Assembly: GCF_900109945.1 (NCBI RefSeq)
Contig: NZ_FOBX01000010.1
Coordinates: 124,001-188,000, forward strand
Direction: 5' to 3'
Source of the DNA: Bradyrhizobium sp. OK095
GTDB taxonomy: Bacteria > Pseudomonadota > Alphaproteobacteria > Rhizobiales > Xanthobacteraceae
Length of the DNA stretch: 64,000 nt
Part shown: piece by piece, positions 17,434 through 25,001 of the stretch
Position numbering within the stretch: the stretch's first letter is position 1
Layout of the letters: every line of letters starts with the position of its first letter
Notes under the pieces: generated by a model
What the model was told of the DNA's origin: nothing
The model's database searches: none
What the model saw: the letters and a program-made list of their open reading frames with translations, nothing else
Translations under genes and position numbers: made by a program

Positions 17434-17979
17434 TTAATCAGCTTCGTCAGGCTCGGTGCCGACATAGTCGCGCGCTGGCAGCTTGAGCACGCTGCCGATT
17501 TCGCTGGCGAGCTGGTCCGCCTCCTCACGCTTGGTAAAACTCATCAGCGTGATCGGCTCGGTGCCCCTGTTGCCGCAGAGGTTGACCTCATAGGTCGTCA
17601 GATCCGCGTCATAGTCGTCGGTGATGCTGATGAAATGATAGTCGGCGAGATTGCGGTGCTTGCGCAGATTCAGCGGGCCGAACTGCCTGGTGATGACGAT
17701 CTGGCGCAGCGTCTCGTTGAGGACGACGAAGGTGCGGAAGGTGAGCAGGATCAGACCGGGAATGCCGACCAGCAGCCCGAGCCCGATGAAGACCAGCACC
17801 GGCACGAGATCGTCGGCGAGCCTTCCGAATCCGGAAAAATCCTGGCGCAGGCCGAGCCCGACATTCCACAGCAGATAGAAGCTCGCCGCCAGCAGCGGCA
17901 GCGACAGCAGCCGGCCGACCCGGGGCATCGGCCGATCGATGCGGACCATGCCGCCATCCACTGTCATTGCGCCTGCCAT
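17434..17979 (-). CDS. Membrane protein of unknown function (181 aa)
   Basis: Two hydrophobic segments lie near residues 23-43 and 58-85. A ~100-residue soluble domain follows (ETLRQIVITRQFGPLNLRKHRNLADYHFISI...), resembling PH-like bacterial membrane domains. ATG 17979 follows a TGAGGAAA ribosome site; a GTG 15 bp upstream is inside that site. The final residues are acidic. No family was assigned. Confidence 0.75.
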   Translation of the reverse strand: MAGAMTVDGGMVRIDRPMPRVGRLLSLPLLAASFYLLWNVGLGLRQDFSGFGRLADDLVPVLVFIGLGLLVGIPGLILLTFRTFVVLNETLRQIVITRQFGPLNLRKHRNLADYHFISITDDYDADLTTYEVNLCGNRGTEPITLMSFTKREEADQLASEIGSVLKLPARDYVGTEPDEAD

Positions 17980-18046
17980 ACCGGGTTTCCTCACGAGGTC
18001 ATGGCTTGGTCGGAACGAGCGGTAGATAGGTTCGAGCCCCCTCCTC

Positions 18047-18078
18047 CGTCATTCCGGGCTCGCCGCTCTGGAATGACG
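18047..18078. repeat. Short palindrome (hairpin)
   Basis: Nine-base arms CGTCATTCC and GGAATGACG are separated by 14 bases, in the divergent gap between the membrane protein and the flavin monooxygenase. It resembles the small intergenic palindromes elsewhere in the window. Confidence 0.6.
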
Positions 18079-18194
18079 CGATTGTGCTGGGCGTGTCGCG
18101 AAAATCAAAAGATTCTTCCCGTCTCCCCCAATGGCGGAGTTCCGCGGCGCACCTATGTGTTCATGAACGACACCCAACATGGAAGCGGGGCGCG

Positions 18195-19520
18195 ATGGCA
18201 CAACGGCAACTCAAGCTTGGCGCGTTCATGCGCCCGGTCAGCATCCACACCGGCGCCTGGCGCTATCCCGGCGCCTGGCCGGACGCCAATTTCAATTTTG
18301 GTCACATCAAGACGCTGATCCAGAAGCTTGAGGCCGGCAAGTTCGACGCCTTCTTCATGGCCGATCACCTGGCCGTGCTGAACATGCCGATCAATGCGCT
18401 CAAGCGCAGCCACACCGTCACTTCCTTCGAGCCGTTCACGCTGCTGTCGGCGCTCTCGGCCGTCACCGAGCGGATCGGCTTGATCGCGACCGGCTCGACC
18501 ACGTTTGACGAGCCCTATCACGTCGCGCGCCGCTTCGCCTCGCTCGACCATCTCAGCGGCGGGCGTGCGGGGTGGAACATCGTCACCACCTCGAACCCGG
18601 ACGCGGCGCTGAATTTCGGCCTCGACGATCACATGGAGCACGCCGAGCGCTACAAGCGCGCCCGCGAGTTCTACGACGTCGTCACGGGCTTGTGGGATTC
18701 CTTCGCCGACGACGCCTTCGTGCGCGACGTCGAGAGCGGGTTGTTCATGGACCCCTCGAAAATGCACACGCTCGACCACAACGGCAAATATCTGAAGGTG
18801 CGCGGGCCCCTCAACATCGCCCGCCCCGTGCAGGGCTGGCCGCTGATCGTGCAGGCCGGTGCCTCCGAGGACGGCAGGCAGCTCGCGGCGGAGACGGCGG
18901 AAGCCGTGTTCACCGGCGGCGGCAGCCTCGCCGACGGGCAAAAGCTCTATGCCGATATCAAGGGCCGCATGGAGAAGGTCGGCCGCGATCCCGAACATCT
19001 CAAGATCCTTCCCGGCGCTTTCGTCGTGGTCGGCGACAGCGTCGATGAGGCCAAAGAGAAGCGCGCGCTGCTCGACAGCCGCGTGCATTACGACAGCGCG
19101 ATCGCCTCGCTCTCGGTCGTTCTCGGCACTGACGCCTCCGGCTTCGATCCGGACGGACAACTGCCTGAGATTCCGGAAACCAACGCCAGCAAGAGCGGCC
19201 GCCAGCGCATGGTCGATCTCGCCGCGCGCGAAAAACTCACGGTGCGCCAGCTCGCCCAGCGCGTCGGCGGCTATGGCGGGCTCGCCTTCGTCGGTACCGC
19301 GAAAACCATCGCCGATCAGATGGAGGAATGGCTGGTCGGGCGCGGCTCCGACGGCTTCAACATCATGTTCCCGTTCCTGCCCGCTGGCCTCGACGATTTC
19401 GTCGACAAGGTGGTCCCGGAGCTGCAGCGGCGCGGGATTTTCCGCAAAGAATATGAAGGGCCCACTTTGAGGGAGAATCTGGGCCTGCCGCGGCCCAAAA
19501 ACCGGTTCTTCGAGGCCTGA
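18195..19520 (+). CDS. Flavin-dependent monooxygenase of the NtaA/SnaA/DszA (LLM) family
   Basis: A 441-residue bacterial-luciferase-like protein. Family landmarks are FMRPVSIHTGAWRYPGA at the N-terminus, DAFFMADHL near 53, the GLIATGSTTFDEPYHVAR strand, SGGRAGWNIVTTSN near 125, and the WPLIVQAGASEDGR phosphate-binding loop. Such enzymes use reduced FMN from a partner reductase to oxidise sulfur or amine compounds. No reductase gene is adjacent, so electrons must come from elsewhere. ATG 18195 matches the family start. Confidence 0.9.
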   Translation: MAQRQLKLGAFMRPVSIHTGAWRYPGAWPDANFNFGHIKTLIQKLEAGKFDAFFMADHLAVLNMPINALKRSHTVTSFEPFTLLSALSAVTERIGLIATGSTTFDEPYHVARRFASLDHLSGGRAGWNIVTTSNPDAALNFGLDDHMEHAERYKRAREFYDVVTGLWDSFADDAFVRDVESGLFMDPSKMHTLDHNGKYLKVRGPLNIARPVQGWPLIVQAGASEDGRQLAAETAEAVFTGGGSLADGQKLYADIKGRMEKVGRDPEHLKILPGAFVVVGDSVDEAKEKRALLDSRVHYDSAIASLSVVLGTDASGFDPDGQLPEIPETNASKSGRQRMVDLAAREKLTVRQLAQRVGGYGGLAFVGTAKTIADQMEEWLVGRGSDGFNIMFPFLPAGLDDFVDKVVPELQRRGIFRKEYEGPTLRENLGLPRPKNRFFEA

Positions 19521-19556
19521 TGGGACCGTTTTGGGTGGTTTTTGGGGTGTAAAACC

Positions 19557-19584
19557 TTGACATCAGGTCGTTTCTGGCTAGGTT
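19557..19584 (+). promoter_or_regulatory. Candidate rpmG promoter
   Basis: TTGACA (19557-19562) and TAGGTT (19579-19584) are separated by 16 bp and end 60 bp before the rpmG ATG. This is the best sigma-70-type -35 box in the neighbourhood. Confidence 0.5.
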
Positions 19585-19644
19585 GCCGGCCAACGCGGGC
19601 CGTTTGGCCGGCTCCAGATTCCCCAATTTTCTGAGGTTCAGAAC

Positions 19645-19812
19645 ATGGCCAAAGCGGTCACCATCAAGGTCAAGCTCGTGTCCTCGGCCGACACCGGCTT
19701 CTACTACGTCGCCAAGAAGAATTCGCGCACCATGACCGACAAACTGGTCAAGAAGAAGTACGATCCGGTCGCGCGCAAGCACGTCGAATTCCGCGAAGCC
19801 AAGATCAAGTAA
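19645..19812 (+). CDS. rpmG: 50S ribosomal protein L33
   Basis: A 55-residue basic protein reading MAKAVTIKVKLVSSADTGFY...NSRTMTDKLVKKKYDP, then KHVEFREAKIK: a standard L33 without the zinc Cys pairs (C-minus type), of full family length. It belongs to the large ribosomal subunit near the E site. GAGG lies 8-11 bp before the ATG. A candidate promoter and a strong terminator flank it, so it is a single-gene unit. Its last codons, terminator and following palindrome reappear in decayed form at 21112-21350. Confidence 0.97.
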   Translation: MAKAVTIKVKLVSSADTGFYYVAKKNSRTMTDKLVKKKYDPVARKHVEFREAKIK

Positions 19813-19848
19813 GAAGATCAAGTAAGATCGCTGACGCTGAACGACTTT

Positions 19849-19876
19849 GCGGGGCCCTTGCGGGCCCCGTTTTTAT
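19849..19876 (+). terminator. Rho-independent terminator of rpmG
   Basis: Eight GC pairs (CGGGGCCC / GGGCCCCG) close a TTGC loop and are followed by TTTTTATTT: a textbook intrinsic terminator 36 bp after the rpmG stop. Confidence 0.92.
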
Positions 19877-19910
19877 TTGGCCTCTCGTGTCCCGTGCGCG
19901 CTGCTTTGAT

Positions 19911-20052
19911 CCGTCATCCTGAGGTGCGAGTGATGGGACGCAACGCGTCCCATCGGGAGCCTCGAAGGATGAGTGGCCGAGATGCAGCCGGGCCGTCGTC
20001 CTTCGAGGCTCGCCCTGCGGTAAACCGCAGGACGAGCACCTCAGGATGACGG
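19911..20052. repeat. Long palindromic repeat, family B
   Basis: The outer arms CCGTCATCCTGAGGTGC and GCACCTCAGGATGACGG are perfectly complementary; inner arms (GCCTCGAAGGA / TCCTTCGAGGC) add a second stem. The gap 19813-20173 otherwise holds the rpmG terminator, the start of a second repeat type near 19888, and its far end near 20097-20118 (CTGCGTCCGGGGCACGAG). Family B therefore looks nested inside an older family D element. Confidence 0.85.
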
Positions 20053-20173
20053 TGAGACTGCAGGATTCGAAACGTTAAGCCACCTGCCCCTTGCACTGCG
20101 TCCGGGGCACGAGGGCCGAGTTGACTCCTGCCGTCGTCATCGGGGACGCTCCAGGCGCCCGGAGGATGTTCGG

Positions 20174-20416
20174 ATGGCGTATGTGAGAACTTCGTTGGCT
20201 GCCCTACTCGCTGGTCTGCTGGGCTTCGCGCTTGGAGCGGCTACGCTTGCATTCGCGGCCCTGTCGATCGGGATCTCGCTTCTCGGTTACGCGAAGGGAG
20301 GCATTCACAGCGATTGGACCCCCCTCCTGCTATTCGTGACCTTGGCGTGCTTTGTCGTGGGTGGGGTCGCAGGAGCCAAAGTTGCTGTCGGCCTTGCCAG
20401 ATCCCCGCACAGTTAG
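20174..20416 (+). CDS. Small membrane protein (80 aa) in the rpmG-flanked island
   Basis: Two long hydrophobic helices (about residues 6-38 and 48-72), small-residue rich (Ala, Gly, Leu), are separated by KGGIHSDWTP. GGAGGA ends 7 bp before ATG 20174, a strong ribosome site. No family was recognised. It lies between rpmG and its decayed 3' copy, upstream of the secreted Cys-rich protein and in the same direction. Confidence 0.7.
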   Translation: MAYVRTSLAALLAGLLGFALGAATLAFAALSIGISLLGYAKGGIHSDWTPLLLFVTLACFVVGGVAGAKVAVGLARSPHS

Positions 20417-20500
20417 GCGTCATGTCGGTGGCGAGTCATTGGGCGGACATCTTATCAACCCCCGGTTGCTCAACCCCGAATGTATGTTACCGTGCACTTA

Positions 20501-20520
20501 CGGGACGGCATCCCGTCCCG
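20501..20520 (+). promoter_or_regulatory. Perfect leader hairpin before the Cys-rich protein gene
   Basis: Perfect 8-bp arms CGGGACGG / CCGTCCCG enclose a CATC loop and end 5 bp before the GGGGAG ribosome site of the next gene. No T-run follows, so a role in translation or mRNA stability is more likely than termination. Confidence 0.4.
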
Positions 20521-20538
20521 ATTTGGGGAGATCATGTC

Positions 20539-21090
20539 ATGAGATTGTCGCCAGGCTTTGTCGTGCCTTCAGCCGTCGCTGTCTTGTCAACGGTCCTGCT
20601 GATCGCCCCGGCAGCATCGCAAATCCCGACAGGCTCCGCCGCCACGCTTCCCCCCGTCACGGTCGATGCACCGAAGCAGGTGGCAAAGCCGCACGTGTCG
20701 GAGCGAGGCGCAAACACAACGGCGCCGCGCCGGACTGTGTCGACCGCTCGCACGTCAGCCACTCGCACGCCGTCGTATGCGCCGGGTTCCGTGATGGGCA
20801 GGATTAGCAGCCTGGAGAAGGTCGCGAGCAGTTGCAACGGTGGCTGTGCATCAAGCTTCCCAAGCGGCAAGGATCCCTGGGTTGGATGCAGCGAGTCGGG
20901 CGGCGGTCTGAACTATGGACCCTTCTCGCCAACGTGCCGAGACACCATCACCCATGCATCCTACGAGAATTGCGTCGAGACAAAGGTGTTCCTGGGCGAA
21001 AACCGAAACAAGGCCCACTGGTTTTGCAGTAGCCTGCAGGCCGGCAACAGGTTCAAGGTCGCCGATCTCAAGCGGCCAGGACGTCGATAA
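20539..21090 (+). CDS. Secreted Cys-rich protein of unknown function (183 aa)
   Basis: An N-terminal signal peptide (about 1-31, ending PAASQ) leads into a Thr/Pro/Arg-rich linker that carries LPPVTVDAPKQ. That motif is seen in several exported Bradyrhizobium proteins. The C-terminal ~85 residues hold about six Cys (CNGGC, GCSES, TCRD, NCVE, WFCSS), suggesting a small disulfide-bonded domain exposed in the periplasm or outside. ATG 20539 has GGGGAG 8 bp upstream; longer in-frame starts lack signal-peptide logic. It is the second gene of the rpmG-flanked island. Confidence 0.75.
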   Translation: MRLSPGFVVPSAVAVLSTVLLIAPAASQIPTGSAATLPPVTVDAPKQVAKPHVSERGANTTAPRRTVSTARTSATRTPSYAPGSVMGRISSLEKVASSCNGGCASSFPSGKDPWVGCSESGGGLNYGPFSPTCRDTITHASYENCVETKVFLGENRNKAHWFCSSLQAGNRFKVADLKRPGRR

Positions 21091-21111
21091 TCATATCTCT
21101 CGCTGGTTGCT

Positions 21112-21176
21112 GCAGGCATTTCGAATTCCGCGAAGCCAAGGTCAAGCAAGAATCGCGGGATAAGCTGAAAACTTTT
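21112..21176 (+). pseudogene. Decayed copy of the rpmG 3' end
   Basis: 21112-21145 matches rpmG 19775-19808 closely (both encode FREAK followed by a variable residue and K). The stop codon TAA is changed to CAA, and the following ~30 bases drift with a small deletion before both copies reach the same terminator. No start or 5' part of the gene is present. The offset from the true gene is 1337 bp. Confidence 0.8.
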
Positions 21177-21204
21177 GCGGGGCCTCACGGCCCCGCTTTG
21201 TTTT
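21177..21204 (+). terminator. Second copy of the rpmG terminator, now ending the island genes
   Basis: GCGGGGCC / GGCCCCGC arms with a TCAC loop and TTTGTTTT tail. It is homologous to 19849-19876 and positioned to terminate the secreted-protein gene. Confidence 0.85.
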
Positions 21205-21210
21205 GGCTTG

Positions 21211-21350
21211 CGTGTCCCGGACGCGCTGCAGCGTGCAACGCTGCTGCGCTGAGCCGGGACCCAGAGCGCAACACGGTACATTGCAGAGGCATGGGCCCCG
21301 GCTCTGCAGCGCACCGTCGAAGTGACGCTGCGCTGCGTCCGGGGCACGAG
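21211..21350. repeat. Palindromic repeat, family D
   Basis: It begins CGTGTCCCGGACGCGCTGCAG and ends CTGCGCTGCGTCCGGGGCACGAG, complementary outer arms. Its two ends also occur at about 19886-19903 and 20097-20114, split by family B, so the rpmG duplication includes this element. The rest of the gap to 21467 shows no gene. Confidence 0.8.
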
Positions 21351-21467
21351 AGCTGAGCCAGACCTGCACATTCCGACGTCGGCAGGCAAGTGTGAGCCAC
21401 CTCGCAGAGCGCCGTGAACGGCTTCAATATCTCCAACGGGATCGTTCCATGAACCTGGTCCATTCCC

Positions 21468-22706
21468 GTGAAGAGCCATTTGCCGTTGCTGGATCCGCTG
21501 CGCTTCGCCGCCGCTCTCGGGGTCGCCATTTTTCACCAGATGTTCTGGTCCTGGGCCTGGGTTTCAATCGGCGTGCCCGGTTTCGAGCGCACCGTCGCCG
21601 CCGCTGTCCTCTACCCCTCCGCCGCGCCCTTCACATGGTTCGGCTGGGTCGGCGTGGAAATATTCTTTGTCATTTCCGGCTTCGTCATCGCAAATTCCGC
21701 GAGCACATCTTCGCCGGGCGAGTTTCTTCTTGGTCGCGCACTCAGGATCTATCCGGCGGTCTGGGTCTGCGCCACCGCGACCTTCCTCGTTCTGCTTCTC
21801 TTCGGGAGTGGATCAGCCTCCGAATTCATCCTGCCCTACATCCACGCCATGCTGATGGTTCCCAAGGGCGTCACGGGTCAATGGCTCGACGAGGTCTATT
21901 GGACGCTGGCCGCCGAGACGGCGTTTTACGGTCTCGTGTTTTGCGCGATGCTCACGAAGAGGATCACGCTGCGACACCTGGCCTTTGGTCTCACCATCTA
22001 CAGCGCGATATTCAATGCCGTCGCGCTGCTGGTAGCGTCCTGCACGACGCCGTCCGACCTGCCCTATCTCGTCATTCTGATGTTTCGGGTGCCGTGCGCA
22101 GCATTCCTGTTGAGCCATGGTTGCTTCTTCGCGCTGGGGATCTGGCTGTTCATTTCTGCGAACCGAGAATTGACGGCGCTCGAACAGGTCGCACTTGCCG
22201 TCACCTGCCTTTCGGGCGCGGCAGAAATCTACTTCTTTGCTTCCTTCTTCCTGACGTCCATACCCGCCATCGCGGACCAGTCAGCCCTCGTGCCGATCAT
22301 GGTCTGGGCAGCCGCGGTGCTCTTCATTGCCCGTGCCGCGAACCGAAGCAGGCGCTCTGCGGGCATCGCCCCGGCTGAAGCACCGACCTATTTGAGAACG
22401 CTCGGGCTGATCACCTACCCGCTCTATCTCACCCACAACGTCATTGGCACGGCGATCATTCGCGCCCTGGTCGATGCCGGCCTGGATGCCACTTCGGCCG
22501 TATGGATCGCGCTGGGCATGCTTGTCCTGGTCTGCTGGTTCATTTGCGCGAAGATCGAGCCCACCGTCAGACGCACGCTGATGCAAACCCTCTCGCATTT
22601 CGGAAAGCTTCCGGAGAGACAGCCGGCATCGCGCCATCCGGCGTCGGCCCGGGGGCTACGCCTTCGGCTGACTGTCTCGGTCAAGGTGAACGTCGTCGCG
22701 CCCTAG
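21468..22706 (+). CDS. Acyltransferase 3 (OafA/YrhL-type) membrane protein
   Basis: A 412-residue protein with about ten hydrophobic segments. The family motifs are LDPLRFAAALGVAIFH at the N-terminus (His20 likely catalytic), FFVISGFVI near 66, an RIYPAVW stretch near 93, and DEVYWTLAAETAFY near 142. Such proteins O-acylate surface polysaccharides or lipids at the inner membrane. GTG 21468 is used because the frame closes soon upstream; no clear ribosome site is seen. It converges with the MFS gene, leaving 6 bp. No polysaccharide cluster is adjacent, so the substrate is open. Confidence 0.88.
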   Translation: MKSHLPLLDPLRFAAALGVAIFHQMFWSWAWVSIGVPGFERTVAAAVLYPSAAPFTWFGWVGVEIFFVISGFVIANSASTSSPGEFLLGRALRIYPAVWVCATATFLVLLLFGSGSASEFILPYIHAMLMVPKGVTGQWLDEVYWTLAAETAFYGLVFCAMLTKRITLRHLAFGLTIYSAIFNAVALLVASCTTPSDLPYLVILMFRVPCAAFLLSHGCFFALGIWLFISANRELTALEQVALAVTCLSGAAEIYFFASFFLTSIPAIADQSALVPIMVWAAAVLFIARAANRSRRSAGIAPAEAPTYLRTLGLITYPLYLTHNVIGTAIIRALVDAGLDATSAVWIALGMLVLVCWFICAKIEPTVRRTLMQTLSHFGKLPERQPASRHPASARGLRLRLTVSVKVNVVAP

Positions 22707-22712
22707 CCGGAG

Positions 22713-23951
22713 CTACGCCGTCCGCAACACCGGCGCCGGCGGCTGCGACGGCCGGATCAGCGCGAACGCGACCTGGATGATGCCGCCGGCAAGACCCAGC
22801 GCCACACCGATGCGCCAGGCCATGTTGTAGGAGCCGAGCGCGTCATAGATCACCCCGCCTCCGTAGGCGCCGAGGAAGCTGCCGATCTGGTGGCTCATGA
22901 AGGCGAGGCCCTGAATCATTGCCTGCCAGCGCAGGCCGAACATCTCGGCGACCGCGCCTGCGACCAGCGGGCCGACGCCCATCCAGAGGAAGCCCATGAT
23001 GGCGCCGAACAGCAGCGTCGAGGCGGGCGTCGCCGGCAGCATGAAGTACCAGGCGAGCGCGATCGAACGGAAGATGTAGATGCCGCCCAGCAGCGCCAGT
23101 TTGTTCCAGCGCTGGCCGGCCCAGCCGAAGAACAACGAGCCCAGCACGTTGAAGCCGCCGATCATGCCGAGCGTCTGCGCGCTCAGCATCGGATCGAGGC
23201 CGCAGATCGCCAGATAGGACGGCAGATGCGTGGTGAGGAACACCAGCTGCATGCCGCAGACGAGATAGGCGCAGGTCATCACCACGAAGGACGCGTTGCC
23301 GAACGCGGTCTTCGCCGCCGTCATGGCCGTGGCATCGCCGATGTCGTCGGCCGAGGGCTTCGGCAGCGGAATCTTGTCGACGCGCCCTGCGTACCAGGCC
23401 GCGGGGATCATCAGCACCGACATCACCACGAAGCCGGCGAGCCCGACGCGCCAGCCAAATCCTTCGTTGAGCATCTGTCCCAGCGGCGCCGACAACAGCG
23501 CCCCGAGCGAGCCCGCGCCTGAGACAATGCCGAGCACGGTCGAGCGGACCGTCGCGGGCACCGCGCGCGCCGCCACCGACATCGCGATCGCAGCCGCCGT
23601 GCAGGCAAGCGATGTGCCGATCAGGATGCCGCCGCCGATCATGATGCTGACGAGGCCGTTTGCGGTCGCCATCAGGATCAGGCCCGCGATATACATCAGC
23701 GCGCCCGTGATCATGATCGGACGAAAGCCGTAGCGCACGGTGAGCGCGCCGATGGGCGGCTGGAGAAAGCCCCAGGCGAGGTTTTGCACGGCCAGCGCCA
23801 GCGTGAAATCCGAGATCGAGATGTGAATGTCGTGCGTCAGCGGCTGCATGAAGATGCCGAGGCTCTGCCGCAGCCCCATGCTCAGCGTCAGCATGATCGA
23901 GGCGCCGATCAGAATCGGCAACGTCGGACGCAGGACCTGCAACAGGGGCAT
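22713..23951 (-). CDS. MFS transporter
   Basis: A 412-residue protein with 12 predicted helices of the major facilitator fold. GALTVRYGFRPIM forms the conserved loop 2-3 motif and a matching FFGWAGQRWNK loop is in the second half. It resembles monocarboxylate/oxalate-type importers or drug exporters; the direction cannot be told. ATG 23951 is placed by GAGGGAG upstream; earlier in-frame codons add an unlikely Ala/Arg-rich tail. It is divergent from a TetR gene with a perfect palindrome between, so expression is probably ligand-induced. Confidence 0.9.
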   Translation of the reverse strand: MPLLQVLRPTLPILIGASIMLTLSMGLRQSLGIFMQPLTHDIHISISDFTLALAVQNLAWGFLQPPIGALTVRYGFRPIMITGALMYIAGLILMATANGLVSIMIGGGILIGTSLACTAAAIAMSVAARAVPATVRSTVLGIVSGAGSLGALLSAPLGQMLNEGFGWRVGLAGFVVMSVLMIPAAWYAGRVDKIPLPKPSADDIGDATAMTAAKTAFGNASFVVMTCAYLVCGMQLVFLTTHLPSYLAICGLDPMLSAQTLGMIGGFNVLGSLFFGWAGQRWNKLALLGGIYIFRSIALAWYFMLPATPASTLLFGAIMGFLWMGVGPLVAGAVAEMFGLRWQAMIQGLAFMSHQIGSFLGAYGGGVIYDALGSYNMAWRIGVALGLAGGIIQVAFALIRPSQPPAPVLRTA

Positions 23952-24010
23952 TTCGTTCTCCCTCGTGGGCGCGGCGCGCGCGCCGGCGTCTGCAATTCGC
24001 ATTGATTTTG

Positions 24011-24030
24011 GTTACACAGACCTGTGTAAC
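24011..24030. promoter_or_regulatory. TetR-type operator palindrome
   Basis: Perfect 9-bp arms GTTACACAG / CTGTGTAAC around AC lie in the gap between the MFS and TetR starts, just before the TetR start region. The position fits control of both genes. Confidence 0.75.
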
Positions 24031-24036
24031 TAGGCT

Positions 24037-24687
24037 ATGAAAGGTGCACGCTGTCAAGCGAACAGGATGCGCAGCTATCGCATGGCTCCCCCGACGACCC
24101 CACAGACGATGAAAGAGCGGATCCTCGAGACCGCCGACAAGCTGTTCTATCTGCAAGGCATTCGCGCCATCGGCGTCGACACCATCGCGGCCGAGGTCGG
24201 CATCTCCAAGCGCACGCTCTACAACCACTTCCCCTCCAAGGACGCGCTGATCGCAGCCTATCTGGAACGCCGTTTCGTCCACGCTCGCCCGTCCGACAAG
24301 CCGCCGGCCGAGCAGATCCTCGCCACGTTCGATTCGCTGGAGCGGCGCTTTGCGGCAAAAGATTTCCGCGGCTGCCCGTTCGTGAATGCGGTCGCGGAGC
24401 TCGGTCCCACCGACCGGGCAGTGAAGAAGATCGCGATCGCCTTCAAGGAGAGCCGCCGAGTCTGGTTTCGCGATCGCTTGAACGAGCTTGGCGTTGCGGA
24501 GGCGGAGGCACTCGCGACGCAACTCGTGCTGCTGGTCGACGGCTCCATCGCGCAGGACTTGGTGCGCGACGACCCCACGATGGCGCGTGCCGCGAAGGAC
24601 GCGGCGACGGTGCTGTTGCGGAATGCGGGGGTTGATGTGGGTGGTGCGGCGAAGCCGGCGGCGACAGGCAAGCGCGCGCCCCACTAA
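24037..24687 (+). CDS. TetR-family transcriptional regulator
   Basis: Up to 216 residues. The N-terminal helix-turn-helix reads ILETADKLFYLQGIRAIGVDTIAAEVGISKRTLYNHFPSKD in overlapping pieces, a classic TetR DNA-binding domain. The C-terminal ligand domain has a RGCPFVNAVAELG segment common in TetR regulators of MFS and oxidoreductase genes. The start is uncertain: ATG 24037, 24067 and 24082 are all in frame and none has a strong ribosome site. It is divergent from the MFS gene across the 24011-24030 palindrome. Confidence 0.9.
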   Translation: MKGARCQANRMRSYRMAPPTTPQTMKERILETADKLFYLQGIRAIGVDTIAAEVGISKRTLYNHFPSKDALIAAYLERRFVHARPSDKPPAEQILATFDSLERRFAAKDFRGCPFVNAVAELGPTDRAVKKIAIAFKESRRVWFRDRLNELGVAEAEALATQLVLLVDGSIAQDLVRDDPTMARAAKDAATVLLRNAGVDVGGAAKPAATGKRAPH

Positions 24688-24710
24688 GCGTTGCCGCCGC
24701 ACCTCACGGT

Positions 24711-24831
24711 GTCATCACCCGCCTTGCGCGCAATTGCGCACTGGAGCGGGTGATCCAGTATTCCAGAGACAGTTGTGATTGAACCGAGAGGCCGCGGCGT
24801 ACTGGATTCCCCGCCTTCGCGGGGAATGACA
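24711..24831. repeat. Compound palindromic repeat, family E
   Basis: TCACCCGC...GCGGGTGA brackets the first half. The second half carries CCAGTATTCCAG...TACTGGATTCCCCGCC TTCGCGGGGAATGAC stems. It fills the 314-bp convergent gap between tetR and pleD (24688-25001), where no gene is seen. Confidence 0.75.
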
Positions 24832-25001
24832 GTGGAGTTTGCCGGCTCTCGCGACCCTGACATCATGCACCTGTTTTGCCCGACGGGTCAAGCAAAATTC
24901 ACAAAATCCGAATATCACTCACCGCGACCGGCAAGCCATTGATCCGGCTCACGCCGGCTACTGTGCATGGGGTTGTTTTCGATTTTTGTGCGCAGGCAGC
25001 C

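Noticed and set aside
22843..24702. Long antisense-frame reading (619 codons) over the MFS and TetR genes
   Set aside because: It crosses two real genes with clear motifs; Arg/His-rich composition is typical of shadow frames.
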